This document shows positions 9,262-17,311 of a stretch of DNA of 64,000 nucleotides, piece after piece. Position 1 is the stretch's first letter, and every line of letters starts with the position of its first letter. This DNA comes from Actinomadura rubteroloni (lineage in GTDB: Bacteria; Actinomycetota; Actinomycetes; Streptosporangiales; Streptosporangiaceae). The notes below the pieces were generated by a model that saw nothing but the letters and a program-made list of their open reading frames with translations, had not been told where the DNA came from and ran no database searches. The stretch covers positions 310,001 through 374,000 of the forward strand of contig NZ_MTBP01000003.1 of assembly GCF_002911665.1 (NCBI RefSeq). The letters are read 5' to 3'. The position numbers were made by a program, and so were the translations under genes.

Positions 9262-10893
9262 CTACGACGCGGGACGCACGCGCGGCAGCAGCACCGCCGA
9301 CGCGCGGCACGGGTCGTGGAAGACCTCCTGGTCGGCGGTCAGCCACCGGTCCGCCGTGCCGACCGGCTCGCCCGTGCCCGGATTGCGCGCGACGCGCGGG
9401 TACGCGCCGCTGCACACCTGGAGCCGGATCCGGTGCCCCGCCCGGAACCGGTGCCCGACCGGCCACAGCTCCACCCGGACGCGCCGCACGCCGTCGCCGT
9501 CCGGCTCGGGCGTGCCGGGCAGCAGCCGCCGCATCCCCTCGCACAGGTTGAGCGACGTGCCGTCCGGCGCGACGTCGCACAGGCGCGCGACGAGGTCGGT
9601 GTGCTCCAGGCTGGACCGCAGGAACAGGTCGGCGAGGACGGGCCCGACGAACTCGGCGTCCTCGTCCAGCTCTGCGGAGGTGAAGGTCAGGACGTCCCGG
9701 CGGCTCTCCAGCTTGCGCTGGTCGGTGACCGGACGGCTGTCGCCGAGCAGCGTCGGGCCGCCGAGGAACGGCGTCGGGTGCGCCGGGTCGTAGCGGTACC
9801 GGTCCGGCTCGGACGGCGGCGGCGCGTCGGTGCCGAGGCCGCCGTCGGCCTGGAGGTACCAGGTCTCCTCGCGCATCCCCGGGACGGGCCAGGACGGGTA
9901 GCCGCGCCATTCGTCGACGCCCGTCACGAAGAGCCGGACGGGGTCGTCGCGCAGCCCGGACGGGTCGTCCAGCAGATGCGCGCGGAACCAGGTCAGCGCC
10001 TCGTCGATCGACGCCCGCATCATCCGCTGGTCGGCGTGGAACCACGGCCCGATCGTCAGGTACGGGTCGCGGCCCGCCGCGCGCAGCGCCGCGTAGTCCT
10101 TGAGCTGCCAGGGCAGGAAGATGTCGTACCAGCCGCCGGTCATGTTCACCGGGGCCGTGACCTCCGCCACGGTCGGCGAGAAGTCGCGCTTGTCCCAGAA
10201 CGGGGTGTCGGGGCCGTTGCTGAGCAAGTCCTGGAAGAATTTCTGGGACGTGCCGGTCGTCAGCGCGTCCAGCTCGCCGATCGGACGGCCCGACAGCGCC
10301 GCCTTCCGCGCCCGGCGCGGCGAGAAGAACCCGGTCGTCAGGCCGGACAGCGGCGTCCGCATCCGGGCCGTCAGGTCCACCCAGATCAGCGTGGACTCCA
10401 GCGCGAACGTCCCGCCGACGTTGATCGCCTCGCGGAACTGCGACGCGGTGACCTGCATCGACAGCGCCTGGAGCTCCGGTCCGGCGTCGGCCGCGACCGC
10501 CCACTGGACGTAGCCGAGATAGCTCGGGCCGTGCATCGCGAACGTCCCGCCGAACCACGGCTGCCGCTTCAGCCACGCGATCGTGGCGAGGCCGTCCTCG
10601 CGCTCGTCCAGCGCCTCGAACTCGCCGCCGGAGCCGAACCCGCCGCGCACGCTCTGCACGACCGCCTGGAACCCGTGCGACGCGAACGTCTGCCCGCACA
10701 TCAGCCCGAACGGCCCGCGCCGCCCGTACGGCGAGCGCACGAGGACGGTCGGCGGACGCTCCACGTCCACCGGCGCGTAGTGGTCGGCGAGCAGCACGAC
10801 CCCGTCATGGGACGGCACGCGCAGATCGCGGTTCACCGCCACGCGATGGGGGCCGTTGCGCAGTCCGAGCGCCGTGACCCCCAACCGGCGCAT
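9262..10893 (-). CDS. CocE/NonD family serine hydrolase (X-Pro dipeptidyl-peptidase S15-like)
   Basis: A 543-aa alpha/beta hydrolase of the CocE/NonD family. The start of the fold reads HDGVVLLADHYAP and PTVLVRSPYG. The nucleophile is Ser124 in GPSYLGY, preceded by REDGLATIAWLKRQPWFGGT. The C-terminal half has the jelly-roll region of this family (LFLRSSLEHTDLVARLCDVAPDG, VELWPVGHRFRAGHRIRL). Known members cleave esters or amides such as cocaine, cephalosporin esters or X-Pro peptides; the substrate here is unknown. ATG 10893 has a GGGG-rich ribosome site about 8 bases upstream; ATG 10911 is an alternative. No signal peptide, so probably cytosolic. Confidence 0.87.
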   Translation of the reverse strand: MRRLGVTALGLRNGPHRVAVNRDLRVPSHDGVVLLADHYAPVDVERPPTVLVRSPYGRRGPFGLMCGQTFASHGFQAVVQSVRGGFGSGGEFEALDEREDGLATIAWLKRQPWFGGTFAMHGPSYLGYVQWAVAADAGPELQALSMQVTASQFREAINVGGTFALESTLIWVDLTARMRTPLSGLTTGFFSPRRARKAALSGRPIGELDALTTGTSQKFFQDLLSNGPDTPFWDKRDFSPTVAEVTAPVNMTGGWYDIFLPWQLKDYAALRAAGRDPYLTIGPWFHADQRMMRASIDEALTWFRAHLLDDPSGLRDDPVRLFVTGVDEWRGYPSWPVPGMREETWYLQADGGLGTDAPPPSEPDRYRYDPAHPTPFLGGPTLLGDSRPVTDQRKLESRRDVLTFTSAELDEDAEFVGPVLADLFLRSSLEHTDLVARLCDVAPDGTSLNLCEGMRRLLPGTPEPDGDGVRRVRVELWPVGHRFRAGHRIRLQVCSGAYPRVARNPGTGEPVGTADRWLTADQEVFHDPCRASAVLLPRVRPAS

Positions 10894-11052
10894 CACTCCC
10901 ACCCCTGCCATTCCATCGATCGTAATCGCGGCGCCCGGCGGGGGAGCCGTCGCCCCGCGGTCAGGCGACGATGGCGGTCCCGGTACCGCCCGGCTTCACT
11001 ACGATCAAGACCAAGACGGACGAAATCGGCGCGCTAGGACGGTGTTCTCCCC

Positions 11053-12093
11053 ATGCCCGTGGACTGGAGCCGAGTGATCGTCGCGGCGGCGGTCGTGCTG
11101 GCGGCCCTGCCCCTCGCGGTCCTGCTGCGCGTGCTGGCCGGGCGCCTCACCCGCCGCGCGGGCGACACGCGGTGGGCCTGGGACGACCTGCTGGCCCGCC
11201 TCCTGCGCGACCTCGCGCTGCCGCTGGCCGTGCTCGGCGGAGTGCGGATCGCGGCGGAGATCGTCGAACCGTCCGCGCGGGCGCTCGGCCTCACCAACAA
11301 GATCCTCACTGCGGCGACCGTGCTGGTCGTGTCGCTGGCGCTGGCGCGGCTGATCGCGGGGACGTTCGCGTCCGTCGCGCACGCCCGGCAGGGCCCGGCC
11401 GCGAACGTGACGATCTTCGCCAACATCACGCGGGTGCTGGTCACCGGCATCGGCATCCTGATCATGCTCCAGAGCCTCGGCGTGTCGATCACGCCGCTGC
11501 TCGGCGCCCTCGGCGTCGGCGGCCTGGCCGTCGCGCTCGCCCTCCAGGACACGCTCGCCAACCTCTTCGCCGGCGTCCACGTGCTCGCGTCCAAGACGAT
11601 CGAGCCCGGCGACTACATCCGCCTGGCCACCGGCCAGGAGGGCTACGTCGTGGACATCAACTGGCGCAACACGACGATCCGGACGCTCAGCGACAACGTC
11701 GAGGTGATCCCGAACCAGCGGTTCTCCGACACGATCCTCACCAACTTCCACCGTCCCGCGCAGGACATGGCGCTGTTGCTGCAGGCCCAGGTGCCCTACG
11801 ACAGCGACCTGGAGCGCGTCGAGGAGATCGTCACCGAGGTCGGCACGGCGGTGATGGCCGAGGTCGAGGGCGGTGTGAAGGACGCGGAGGTGCTCGTCCG
11901 CTTCCACACCTTCGGCGACTCCAGCATCAAGTTCACGGTCATCCTGCGCACCGACGAGTTCGGCGACCAGTTCCGCGTGAAGCACGAGTTCGTCAAGCGG
12001 CTGCACCGCCGGTTCCGCGACGAGGGGATCGGCACGCCGTACCCGGTGCTGCGCCTGGACGCGAGCGGCGACGCGGTCACGGTGGCGGGCTGA
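11053..12093 (+). CDS. MscS-type mechanosensitive ion channel
   Basis: A 346-aa small-conductance mechanosensitive channel. Several N-terminal membrane segments lead to the pore-lining TM3, GALGVGGLAVALALQDTLANL, with the Ala/Gly packing of MscS. The beta domain follows (IEPGDYIRLATGQEGYVVDI, WRNTTIRTLSDNVEVIPN), then the C-terminal cytosolic vestibule. It releases solutes at high membrane tension. The ATG at 11053 follows GGACGG without a strong ribosome site. The last 17 bp overlap the 3' end of the convergent TetR gene, so the two mRNAs would be antisense at their ends. Confidence 0.93.
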   Translation: MPVDWSRVIVAAAVVLAALPLAVLLRVLAGRLTRRAGDTRWAWDDLLARLLRDLALPLAVLGGVRIAAEIVEPSARALGLTNKILTAATVLVVSLALARLIAGTFASVAHARQGPAANVTIFANITRVLVTGIGILIMLQSLGVSITPLLGALGVGGLAVALALQDTLANLFAGVHVLASKTIEPGDYIRLATGQEGYVVDINWRNTTIRTLSDNVEVIPNQRFSDTILTNFHRPAQDMALLLQAQVPYDSDLERVEEIVTEVGTAVMAEVEGGVKDAEVLVRFHTFGDSSIKFTVILRTDEFGDQFRVKHEFVKRLHRRFRDEGIGTPYPVLRLDASGDAVTVAG

Positions 12094-12658
12094 CGGCCCG
12101 CAGGACGATCTCGTCCACGATGTAGTCGATCGTCTCGTCCGGCGTGACCTCGCGGCGCGTCATGTACCGGTAGGTGATCATCGCGGGGCCGAGTTCGGCC
12201 AGCTCCCGGGTCGCGGCGCGCGGACGCACCTCGCCGCGCTCCACGCCCGCCCGCAGCGCCTCGCCGAGGTAGCGCCGGATCGGCTCGACGAGCCGCTCCT
12301 TGACGAGTTCGCGGATGAGCACCGCGCCCGCGTCCTCCTCCTTGAGGGCCTGCCAGGGCGCGCCGTGGCAGCTCGCGATCGTGTCCCGGAAGGCGACGAG
12401 CAGCGCCCGGACGTCGCCGCGGACGGTCCCGGTCGCGGGCGGTTCGACGGGCGGCGGCAGTTCGCGGAGCAGGGCGTCGCGCAGCAGCTCGTCCTTGGAG
12501 TTCCAGCGCCGGTAGAGGGCGGCCTTGCCGGTGCGCGCGGCGGTCGCGACGCCCTCCATCGTCAGCCGCCGGTAGCCCGCCGCGCCGAGCTGGTCGAGTG
12601 CGGCGGCGAAGATGGCGGCCTCCAGGTCGGCGCCGCGCCGCCGGGTCGCGCCGGTCAT
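12077..12658 (-). CDS. TetR family repressor of the divergent DHA2 exporter
   Basis: A 193-aa TetR protein. The DNA-binding domain carries LTMEGVATAARTGKAALYRR and WNSKDELL at about residues 36-62, and the C-terminal domain is of the common TetR_C type. It is divergent from the exporter gene at 12771, and the 112 bp between them carry two near-identical palindromes at 12679 and 12730. It is therefore very likely the local repressor of both genes. Its 3' end overlaps the convergent mechanosensitive channel gene by 17 bp. Confidence 0.9.
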   Translation of the reverse strand: MTGATRRRGADLEAAIFAAALDQLGAAGYRRLTMEGVATAARTGKAALYRRWNSKDELLRDALLRELPPPVEPPATGTVRGDVRALLVAFRDTIASCHGAPWQALKEEDAGAVLIRELVKERLVEPIRRYLGEALRAGVERGEVRPRAATRELAELGPAMITYRYMTRREVTPDETIDYIVDEIVLRAVSPPP

Positions 12659-12678
12659 CGCCGGGCCTCCTCGATAGT

Positions 12679-12743
12679 GAACGCCTGCGTTCCCTTTTGT
12701 CGCCGCCGGTGGTACGTTGCCCTCATAGTGAACGCATCCGTTC
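12679..12743. promoter_or_regulatory. Twin TetR operators between divergent tetR and MFS genes
   Basis: Two copies of a 14-bp palindrome, GAACGC-N2-GCGTTC at 12679-12692 (perfect) and GAACGC-N2-CCGTTC at 12730-12743 (one mismatch). Both are preceded by ATAGT and followed by a short C/T run, so they are direct copies 51 bp apart. One is close to the tetR start (12658) and the other close to the exporter start (12771), the classic arrangement for control of two divergent promoters. Confidence 0.8.
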
Positions 12744-12770
12744 CTTAATTCGTTCCCGCATGGAGGACCG

Positions 12771-14156
12771 TTGTCGACTGTTCCTACCGGGCGGGCTCCC
12801 GCCGCGCCCCCGTCCGCCGCTCCCGCACCCCTCCATCATCCCGGACTCGCGCTCGCCGCGATCGTCGGCTGCCAGCTCATGATCGGCATCGACACCTCGA
12901 TCGTCACCATCGCGCTCCCCGACATCGGGTCCGCCGTCGGCCTGTCCACCGGCGGCCTCGCCTGGGTGTTCAACGCCTACATGATCGCCTTCGGCGGCCT
13001 GCTGCTGCTCGGCGGGCGCGCGGGCGACATCTTCGGCCGCCGCCGCGTCTTCGTCGGCGGCGTCGCCCTGTTCACCGTCGCGTCCCTGCTCGGCGGGTTC
13101 GCGCCGAACGGACCGCTGCTCATCGCCGCCCGCGCCCTCCAGGGCCTCGCCGCCGCGTTCGGCGCGCCGAGCGCGATGGCGCTCATCGCCGCGCTGTTCA
13201 CCGGGCCCGCGCGGGTGCGGGCGCTCAGCATCTTCTCGGCCGTCAGCGGCGGGGGAGCGGCGCTCGGCATGATCCTCGGCGGCGTGCTCACCGAGGCCGC
13301 GTCGTGGCGCTGGGTGTTCTTCGTCAACGTGCCGGTCGGCGTGGCGCTCGTCCTGCTCGCCCCGCGCGTGCTGGCCGAGACGCCGCGCCGTCCCGGCCGC
13401 TTCGACCTGCCCGGCGCGCTCACCTCGACCGTCGGCATGGCCGCGCTCGTCTACGTGTTCATCCGGGCGGGCACCGACGGGTGGGGGGACGGCCGCGTCC
13501 TCGCCGCCGCCCTCGTCGCGGTCGCCGCGCTCGGCGCGTTCGTGCTGTGCGAGCGGCGCGCGGCCCAGCCGATCGTCCCGCTGCGGATGTTCGCCCACCG
13601 CGTCCGGACGGGCGCCTACCTGACGATGTTCCTGCTGGTCGGCGGAATGTTCGGCGGCTACTTCTACCTGACCGGGTTCCTCCAGGACGGCCTCGGCTAC
13701 GGGCCGCTGCGCACCGGCGCGGCGTTCCTGCCGATCGTCGGGGTTCAGTTCGCCGCCGTCCGGACGGTGCCGCGCGTGCTGCCGCGCCTCGGCGCCCGGA
13801 CGCTCATCGCCGCCGGCGCGTCCCTGCTCGCCATCGCGTTCCTGTGGCTGACCGCGCTGCCCGGCGACGGCGGGTACGCGGCCTGGATGCTCGGCCCCTT
13901 CCTGCTCATGGGCCTCGGCGTCGGGATCGCGACGCTGCCGCTGAACGCGACCGTCCTCGGGACCGTCGCGCAGGAGGAGGCGGGCGCCGCGTCCGGCATC
14001 GCGCAGGCCATGATGTGGTCGGGCGGGGCGGTCGGCGCGGCGGTCATGGTGACCGTGCAGTCCGGGGGCGGCGGCACCGGCGGAGTCTTCGCGCTCGCGG
14101 CGGCGTTCGAGGTCGCGGCGCTCGTGGCGGCGGCGGTGACGATCGGCCGCCGCTAG
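12771..14156 (+). CDS. DHA2 family MFS drug exporter (EmrB/QacA-like)
   Basis: A 461-aa MFS exporter with about 14 hydrophobic segments. The first helix has IVGCQLMIGIDTSIVTIALP (DHA2 motif D1 region), then GGRAGDIFGRRRVFVGG (motif A) and GGVLTEAASWRWVFFVNVPV (motif C region). The start is TTG at 12771, four bases after GGAGG, rather than an ATG. Proton-driven efflux of hydrophobic drugs or secondary metabolites is the family role. Control by the divergent TetR at 12077 is expected from the shared operators. Confidence 0.9.
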   Translation: MSTVPTGRAPAAPPSAAPAPLHHPGLALAAIVGCQLMIGIDTSIVTIALPDIGSAVGLSTGGLAWVFNAYMIAFGGLLLLGGRAGDIFGRRRVFVGGVALFTVASLLGGFAPNGPLLIAARALQGLAAAFGAPSAMALIAALFTGPARVRALSIFSAVSGGGAALGMILGGVLTEAASWRWVFFVNVPVGVALVLLAPRVLAETPRRPGRFDLPGALTSTVGMAALVYVFIRAGTDGWGDGRVLAAALVAVAALGAFVLCERRAAQPIVPLRMFAHRVRTGAYLTMFLLVGGMFGGYFYLTGFLQDGLGYGPLRTGAAFLPIVGVQFAAVRTVPRVLPRLGARTLIAAGASLLAIAFLWLTALPGDGGYAAWMLGPFLLMGLGVGIATLPLNATVLGTVAQEEAGAASGIAQAMMWSGGAVGAAVMVTVQSGGGGTGGVFALAAAFEVAALVAAAVTIGRR

Positions 14157-14161
14157 CGCAG

Positions 14162-14716
14162 TCAGGCGGGCCAGTCGCCCCGGTCCACCAGCTCCAGGAC
14201 CAGCGCCGCGATGTTCCAGGCGTCGTCCACGCCGCTGTGGTGGCGTCCCTCCAGCGGGAGGCCGCCGTGCTCCAGCGCCGCCGCCATCCCCATCCGGCGG
14301 GACAGGCCGTGGCTCGCGGCGTGGACGGCCTTGGCGTTCACGTGCCGCGACCCGAACGGGTACCGGACGCCCGTCTCGGCGCACTGCCGCTCGAACTGCT
14401 TGCGGTCGTAGTCGCCCCAGCTCGCCCACACCCGCGTCCCGGCGGCGTGCTCGCGCTCCAGCAGCGCGCACGCGTCGGCGAACGCGAGCCCGGTCGCGAC
14501 CTCCTCGGCGGTGAGGCCGGTCAGGCCGGTGCAGAACGCGCTCACCCGCGACCGTTCGGGACGGACGAGGATCCGGTGCTTGCCCGTCCGCTCGCGCCGG
14601 TCCAGATCGACCGTGCACAGCCCGATCTCGATGACCTCGTTGTGCATGCCCTTCGGCACCGGGCCGTTCCAGCAGGTGGCCTCGATGTCGATCACGTTGA
14701 GCGTCCCGCCGTCCAT
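14162..14716 (-). CDS. DEDDh 3'-5' exonuclease
   Basis: A 184-aa exonuclease of the DnaQ/ERI-1-like superfamily. The catalytic residues are all visible: Asp10 and Glu12 in VIDIEATCW, an aspartate in WGDYD near residue 102, and His160 plus Asp165 in HHSGVDDAWNIA (the h-type Exo III motif). The pattern ATCWNG and FCTGLTGLTAEEV is closest to the ERI-1/KapD group, which trims RNA or DNA 3' ends. It ends 6 bp from the convergent exporter gene and lies downstream of the acyltransferase on the same strand. Confidence 0.88.
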   Translation of the reverse strand: MDGGTLNVIDIEATCWNGPVPKGMHNEVIEIGLCTVDLDRRERTGKHRILVRPERSRVSAFCTGLTGLTAEEVATGLAFADACALLEREHAAGTRVWASWGDYDRKQFERQCAETGVRYPFGSRHVNAKAVHAASHGLSRRMGMAAALEHGGLPLEGRHHSGVDDAWNIAALVLELVDRGDWPA

Positions 14717-14727
14717 GACCGCGCACG

Positions 14728-15414
14728 CTAGCGGGACGGGCCGTCCTCCCGCGAGCGGATTATCCGGGGCGCGTAGGAGTCCACGTACTCCTGGCCCGAC
14801 AGCTCCCGGATCGCCCGCATGATCTCGTCGGTGACCTCCCGGGCGTCGGCGCGTCCGGCGAAGTCCAGCGGCGCCCCGATCCGGACCCCGACCCGGCCGG
14901 GGCGCGGGACGGCCCGCCCCGGCGGCTGCACCCGGTCGGTCCCCGCCAGCGCCACCGGGACGACCGGCGCGCCCGTCCGCAGCGCCAGCCGCGCCACGCC
15001 CGTGTGGCCCCGGTACAGGCGTCCGTCGGGGGAGCGGGTTCCCTCGGGGTGCAGCGCGAACACGCCGTCCGCGTCCAGCACCCCGGCGCCCGCGTCCAGC
15101 GCGGCCTGCGCCGCCGCGCCGCCCGACCGGTCCACCGCGATCGCGCCGACGCCCCGGAAGAACGCGGCCATCGCCCGTCCCGCCGGGCCCGGACGCGTGA
15201 AGTACTCGTGCTTGCCGAGGAAGAAAACCTGGCGGCGCACGACGAGCGGCAGCACGAACGAGTCGCAGAACGCCAGGTGGTTCGCCGCGAGGATCACCGG
15301 GCCGGTGCGCGGCACGTGCTCGCCGCCGCGCACGTCCGGCCGGAACGCGACCCGCAGCGCGGGCCCGAGGACGACGTGCTTCATCAGCGGATAGATCACG
15401 CGTTCGGCGGTCAT
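14728..15414 (-). CDS. 1-acyl-sn-glycerol-3-phosphate acyltransferase family (PlsC)
   Basis: A 228-aa PlsC-family acyltransferase. Motif I is NHLAFCD (His46, Asp51), motif III is HPEGTRS (residues 122-128) and motif IV is VPVALAGTD. The family uses acyl-CoA or acyl-ACP to acylate lysophosphatidic acid or a related glycolipid at the inner membrane face. The start MTAERVIYPLMK is typical of actinobacterial members. It precedes the exonuclease gene by 11 bp and probably forms a two-gene unit with it. The exact acceptor is not predictable. Confidence 0.9.
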   Translation of the reverse strand: MTAERVIYPLMKHVVLGPALRVAFRPDVRGGEHVPRTGPVILAANHLAFCDSFVLPLVVRRQVFFLGKHEYFTRPGPAGRAMAAFFRGVGAIAVDRSGGAAAQAALDAGAGVLDADGVFALHPEGTRSPDGRLYRGHTGVARLALRTGAPVVPVALAGTDRVQPPGRAVPRPGRVGVRIGAPLDFAGRADAREVTDEIMRAIRELSGQEYVDSYAPRIIRSREDGPSR

Positions 15415-15467
15415 GGCCGCAGCGTAGGCGGCCGGGCGCGGCGGACGCGGGGCGAGCCCGCGACAAG

Positions 15468-15497
15468 GCGCGGCCCGCAGATCTTGTCGGGCCGCGC
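15468..15497 (-). terminator. Hairpin terminator after the GPP34 gene
   Basis: GCGCGGCCCG (15468-15477) and CGGGCCGCGC (15488-15497) form a perfect 10-bp GC stem with a 10-base loop. It lies just past the stop of the SPFH/RHH/GPP34 operon. There is no strong U-run, as is common in actinomycetes. Confidence 0.55.
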
Positions 15498-15509
15498 TCT
15501 TGCGCCCGC

Positions 15510-16124
15510 TCAGGCCGCCGCCCGGAGCTGCGCGATCACCTTCGCGACGGCCGACGCCGCCGGGCCCGACCGGGCCGTCAGCTCCGCGATGCGCCGCCGG
15601 TGCCGCCGCCGGTCGCGCCGGGGGAGCACGGTGCCGAGTTCACCGGCCGCCGCCAGCGCCACCGCCGCCGCGTCGTAGCTGTTCACGTGCGCGGCCGGAC
15701 GGCCCCGCAGCGCCGCCGACGCCCCGCCCCACAGCGTCTTCACCACGCGCGGGTCGCGGACGGTCACCCGCGTGCCGGGGAAGACGCCGAGCACGCGGTG
15801 CGGGCGCGTCCGGATCCAGCCGCCGCGCTCCAGCTCGTCCCGGACGGTCCGGATCATCGCGCGGCCGTCCTTGCGCACCCAGTGCTGCCACGTCCGGGGC
15901 CGCGACGCCGAGAGCTGCGCGAGCAGGCCGTAGGGGTCGTCGCCCGGCGTCCCCGGGACGGGCCGGCCCTTCTCCTCCACGACCCGGCCGTCGAGGTACA
16001 GCTCGGTCAGCGCGGCGGCCCGCAGGATGTAGCCGAGCCTGCCGCCGTGCACGAGCCGCTGCTTGCGCAGGTCGTAGGCCAGCAGGTACATGCGGGACGG
16101 AAGGCCGTCCGGCGTCTCCACCAT
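15510..16124 (-). CDS. GPP34 family (GOLPH3/Vps74-like) phosphoprotein
   Basis: A 204-aa GPP34-domain protein. Typical features are LPSRMYLLAYDLRKQRLV at the N-terminus, a YILRAAALTELYLDGRVVEE helix pair, and WIRTRPHRVLGVFPGTRVTV, which matches the beta-hairpin region of the fold. The eukaryotic relative GOLPH3 binds phosphatidylinositol-4-phosphate at the Golgi; actinobacterial members are numerous but poorly understood. It is the last gene of an operon: its ATG is 1 bp past the stop of the RHH gene, which follows an SPFH gene. A membrane-surface function alongside the SPFH protein is an inference. Confidence 0.85.
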   Translation of the reverse strand: MVETPDGLPSRMYLLAYDLRKQRLVHGGRLGYILRAAALTELYLDGRVVEEKGRPVPGTPGDDPYGLLAQLSASRPRTWQHWVRKDGRAMIRTVRDELERGGWIRTRPHRVLGVFPGTRVTVRDPRVVKTLWGGASAALRGRPAAHVNSYDAAAVALAAAGELGTVLPRRDRRRHRRRIAELTARSGPAASAVAKVIAQLRAAA

Positions 16125-16125
16125 G

Positions 16126-16356
16126 TCAGTTCTCCTCCCCGTCGTCCCCGTCGTCGGTCTCATCCTTGCGCGGGCGCCCGGGGCCCCGGATCCGGCCCGC
16201 CGACCCGGGCATCCGCCCGGCGTCGGCGAGCGCGCGCCGCAGCAGGAACTCGATCTGCGCGTTGGTGCTCCGCAGCTCGTCGCCCGCCCACCGCGCGAGC
16301 GCGTCGTGCACCGCCGGATCGAGACGCAGCAGGATCTTCTTGCGTTCGGTCGCCAC
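16126..16356 (-). CDS. Small ribbon-helix-helix-like DNA-binding protein
   Basis: A 76-aa protein starting MATERKKILLRLDPAVHDAL, which reads as an Arc/CopG-type ribbon-helix-helix: a basic beta-strand (KKILLRLD) followed by two helices (VHDALARWAGDEL and NAQIEFLLRRALADAG). The tail is charged (RGPGRPRKDETDDGDD). Such proteins are usually dimeric repressors or antitoxins; no toxin is adjacent. It sits between the SPFH and GPP34 genes with gaps of 3 and 1 bp. It may autoregulate this operon through the perfect palindrome at 17296-17311. Confidence 0.7.
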   Translation of the reverse strand: MATERKKILLRLDPAVHDALARWAGDELRSTNAQIEFLLRRALADAGRMPGSAGRIRGPGRPRKDETDDGDDGEEN

Positions 16357-16359
16357 GGG

Positions 16360-17262
16360 TCACTGGTAGAGCGAGCCGGCGTTGACGACCGGCTGGGCGT
16401 CCCGGTCGGCGCACAGCACCACGAGCAGGTTGCTGACCATCGCCGCGCGCCGCTCCTCGTCCAGCTCCACGACCTGCTCGGCGTCCAGTCGTTCCAGCGC
16501 GAGCTGCACCATCCCGACCGCGCCCTCCACGATCCGCTGCCGCGCCGCGACCACCGCGCCCGCCTGCTGGCGGCGCAGCATCGCCTGCGCGATCTCCGGC
16601 GCGTAGGCCAGCCGGGTGATCCGGGACTCCACGATCCGGACGCCCGCCGACGCCACCCGCAGCGACAGCTCGGCCGACAGTTGCGCGGTGATCTCGTCGG
16701 CGTTCTCGCGCAGCGACGTGCGGTCGGCGGCGTCGTAGGGGAAGCTGCCCGCGATGTGCCGGACGGCGGCCTCGGTCTGGAACGCCACGAACTCCACGAA
16801 GTCGTCCACCTCGAAGACGGCGCGGGCGGTGTCCTCGACCTGCCAGACGACGACGGCGGAGATCTGGATGGGGTTGCCGTCCAGGTCGTTGACCTTGGCG
16901 AGCCCGGTCTCGTGGTTGCGGATGCGGGTGGAGACGCGCTGCCGCGCCGCGACCGGGTTGACCCAGCGCAGGCCGCTGTCGCGGACCGTCCCGGTGTAGC
17001 GGCCGAGCAGCAGGACGACGCGCGCCTCACCCGGCGCGACGGGCGTCAGCCCGGCCAGCGCGACGAGCCCCGCGACGATCAGCACGGCTCCCGCGGCGAG
17101 CCCGACGACGATGAGCGCCCCGCCCGCCGCCGTCAGCCCCACCGCGAGGGCGATCCCGCCGACGACGGCCGCCAGCCCGGCCCACAGCGCCGCCCAGCCG
17201 TTGGCGTTGCGCGCGCGGCGTTCCTGGATCTTCGGTTCCGGCATCTCGACCTGCGTCTCCAT
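16360..17262 (-). CDS. SPFH domain membrane protein (stomatin/prohibitin-like)
   Basis: A 300-aa protein with two N-terminal hydrophobic segments ([20 protein letters not shown] and [17 protein letters not shown]). A Band-7/SPFH domain follows ([48 protein letters not shown]), then the helical [11 protein letters not shown]-like and [19 protein letters not shown] region. SPFH proteins assemble into ring-like membrane scaffolds of functional microdomains. ATG 17262 is chosen because GAGGAGG lies 4 bases upstream; an in-frame ATG at 17289 lacks one. It is the first gene of the SPFH-RHH-GPP34 operon. Confidence 0.9.
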   Translation of the reverse strand: METQVEMPEPKIQERRARNANGWAALWAGLAAVVGGIALAVGLTAAGGALIVVGLAAGAVLIVAGLVALAGLTPVAPGEARVVLLLGRYTGTVRDSGLRWVNPVAARQRVSTRIRNHETGLAKVNDLDGNPIQISAVVVWQVEDTARAVFEVDDFVEFVAFQTEAAVRHIAGSFPYDAADRTSLRENADEITAQLSAELSLRVASAGVRIVESRITRLAYAPEIAQAMLRRQQAGAVVAARQRIVEGAVGMVQLALERLDAEQVVELDEERRAAMVSNLLVVLCADRDAQPVVNAGSLYQ

Positions 17263-17295
17263 GACCCCTCCTCGGTGTGCCATCACCACGTTAGC

Positions 17296-17311
17296 AAAGT
17301 GATATCACTTT
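17296..17311. promoter_or_regulatory. Perfect 16-bp palindrome upstream of SPFH operon
   Basis: AAAGTGATATCACTTT is an exact palindrome, 34 bp upstream of the SPFH start and overlapping the stop codon of the dehydrogenase gene (17305-17307). It is AT-rich compared with its surroundings. The position suits an operator over the SPFH promoter. The RHH protein encoded in the operon is the natural candidate to bind it (inference). Confidence 0.65.

Noticed and set aside
16126-16356. Toxin-antitoxin pair for the ribbon-helix-helix protein
   Set aside because: Neither neighbour resembles a toxin; both are large membrane-related proteins (SPFH and GPP34).
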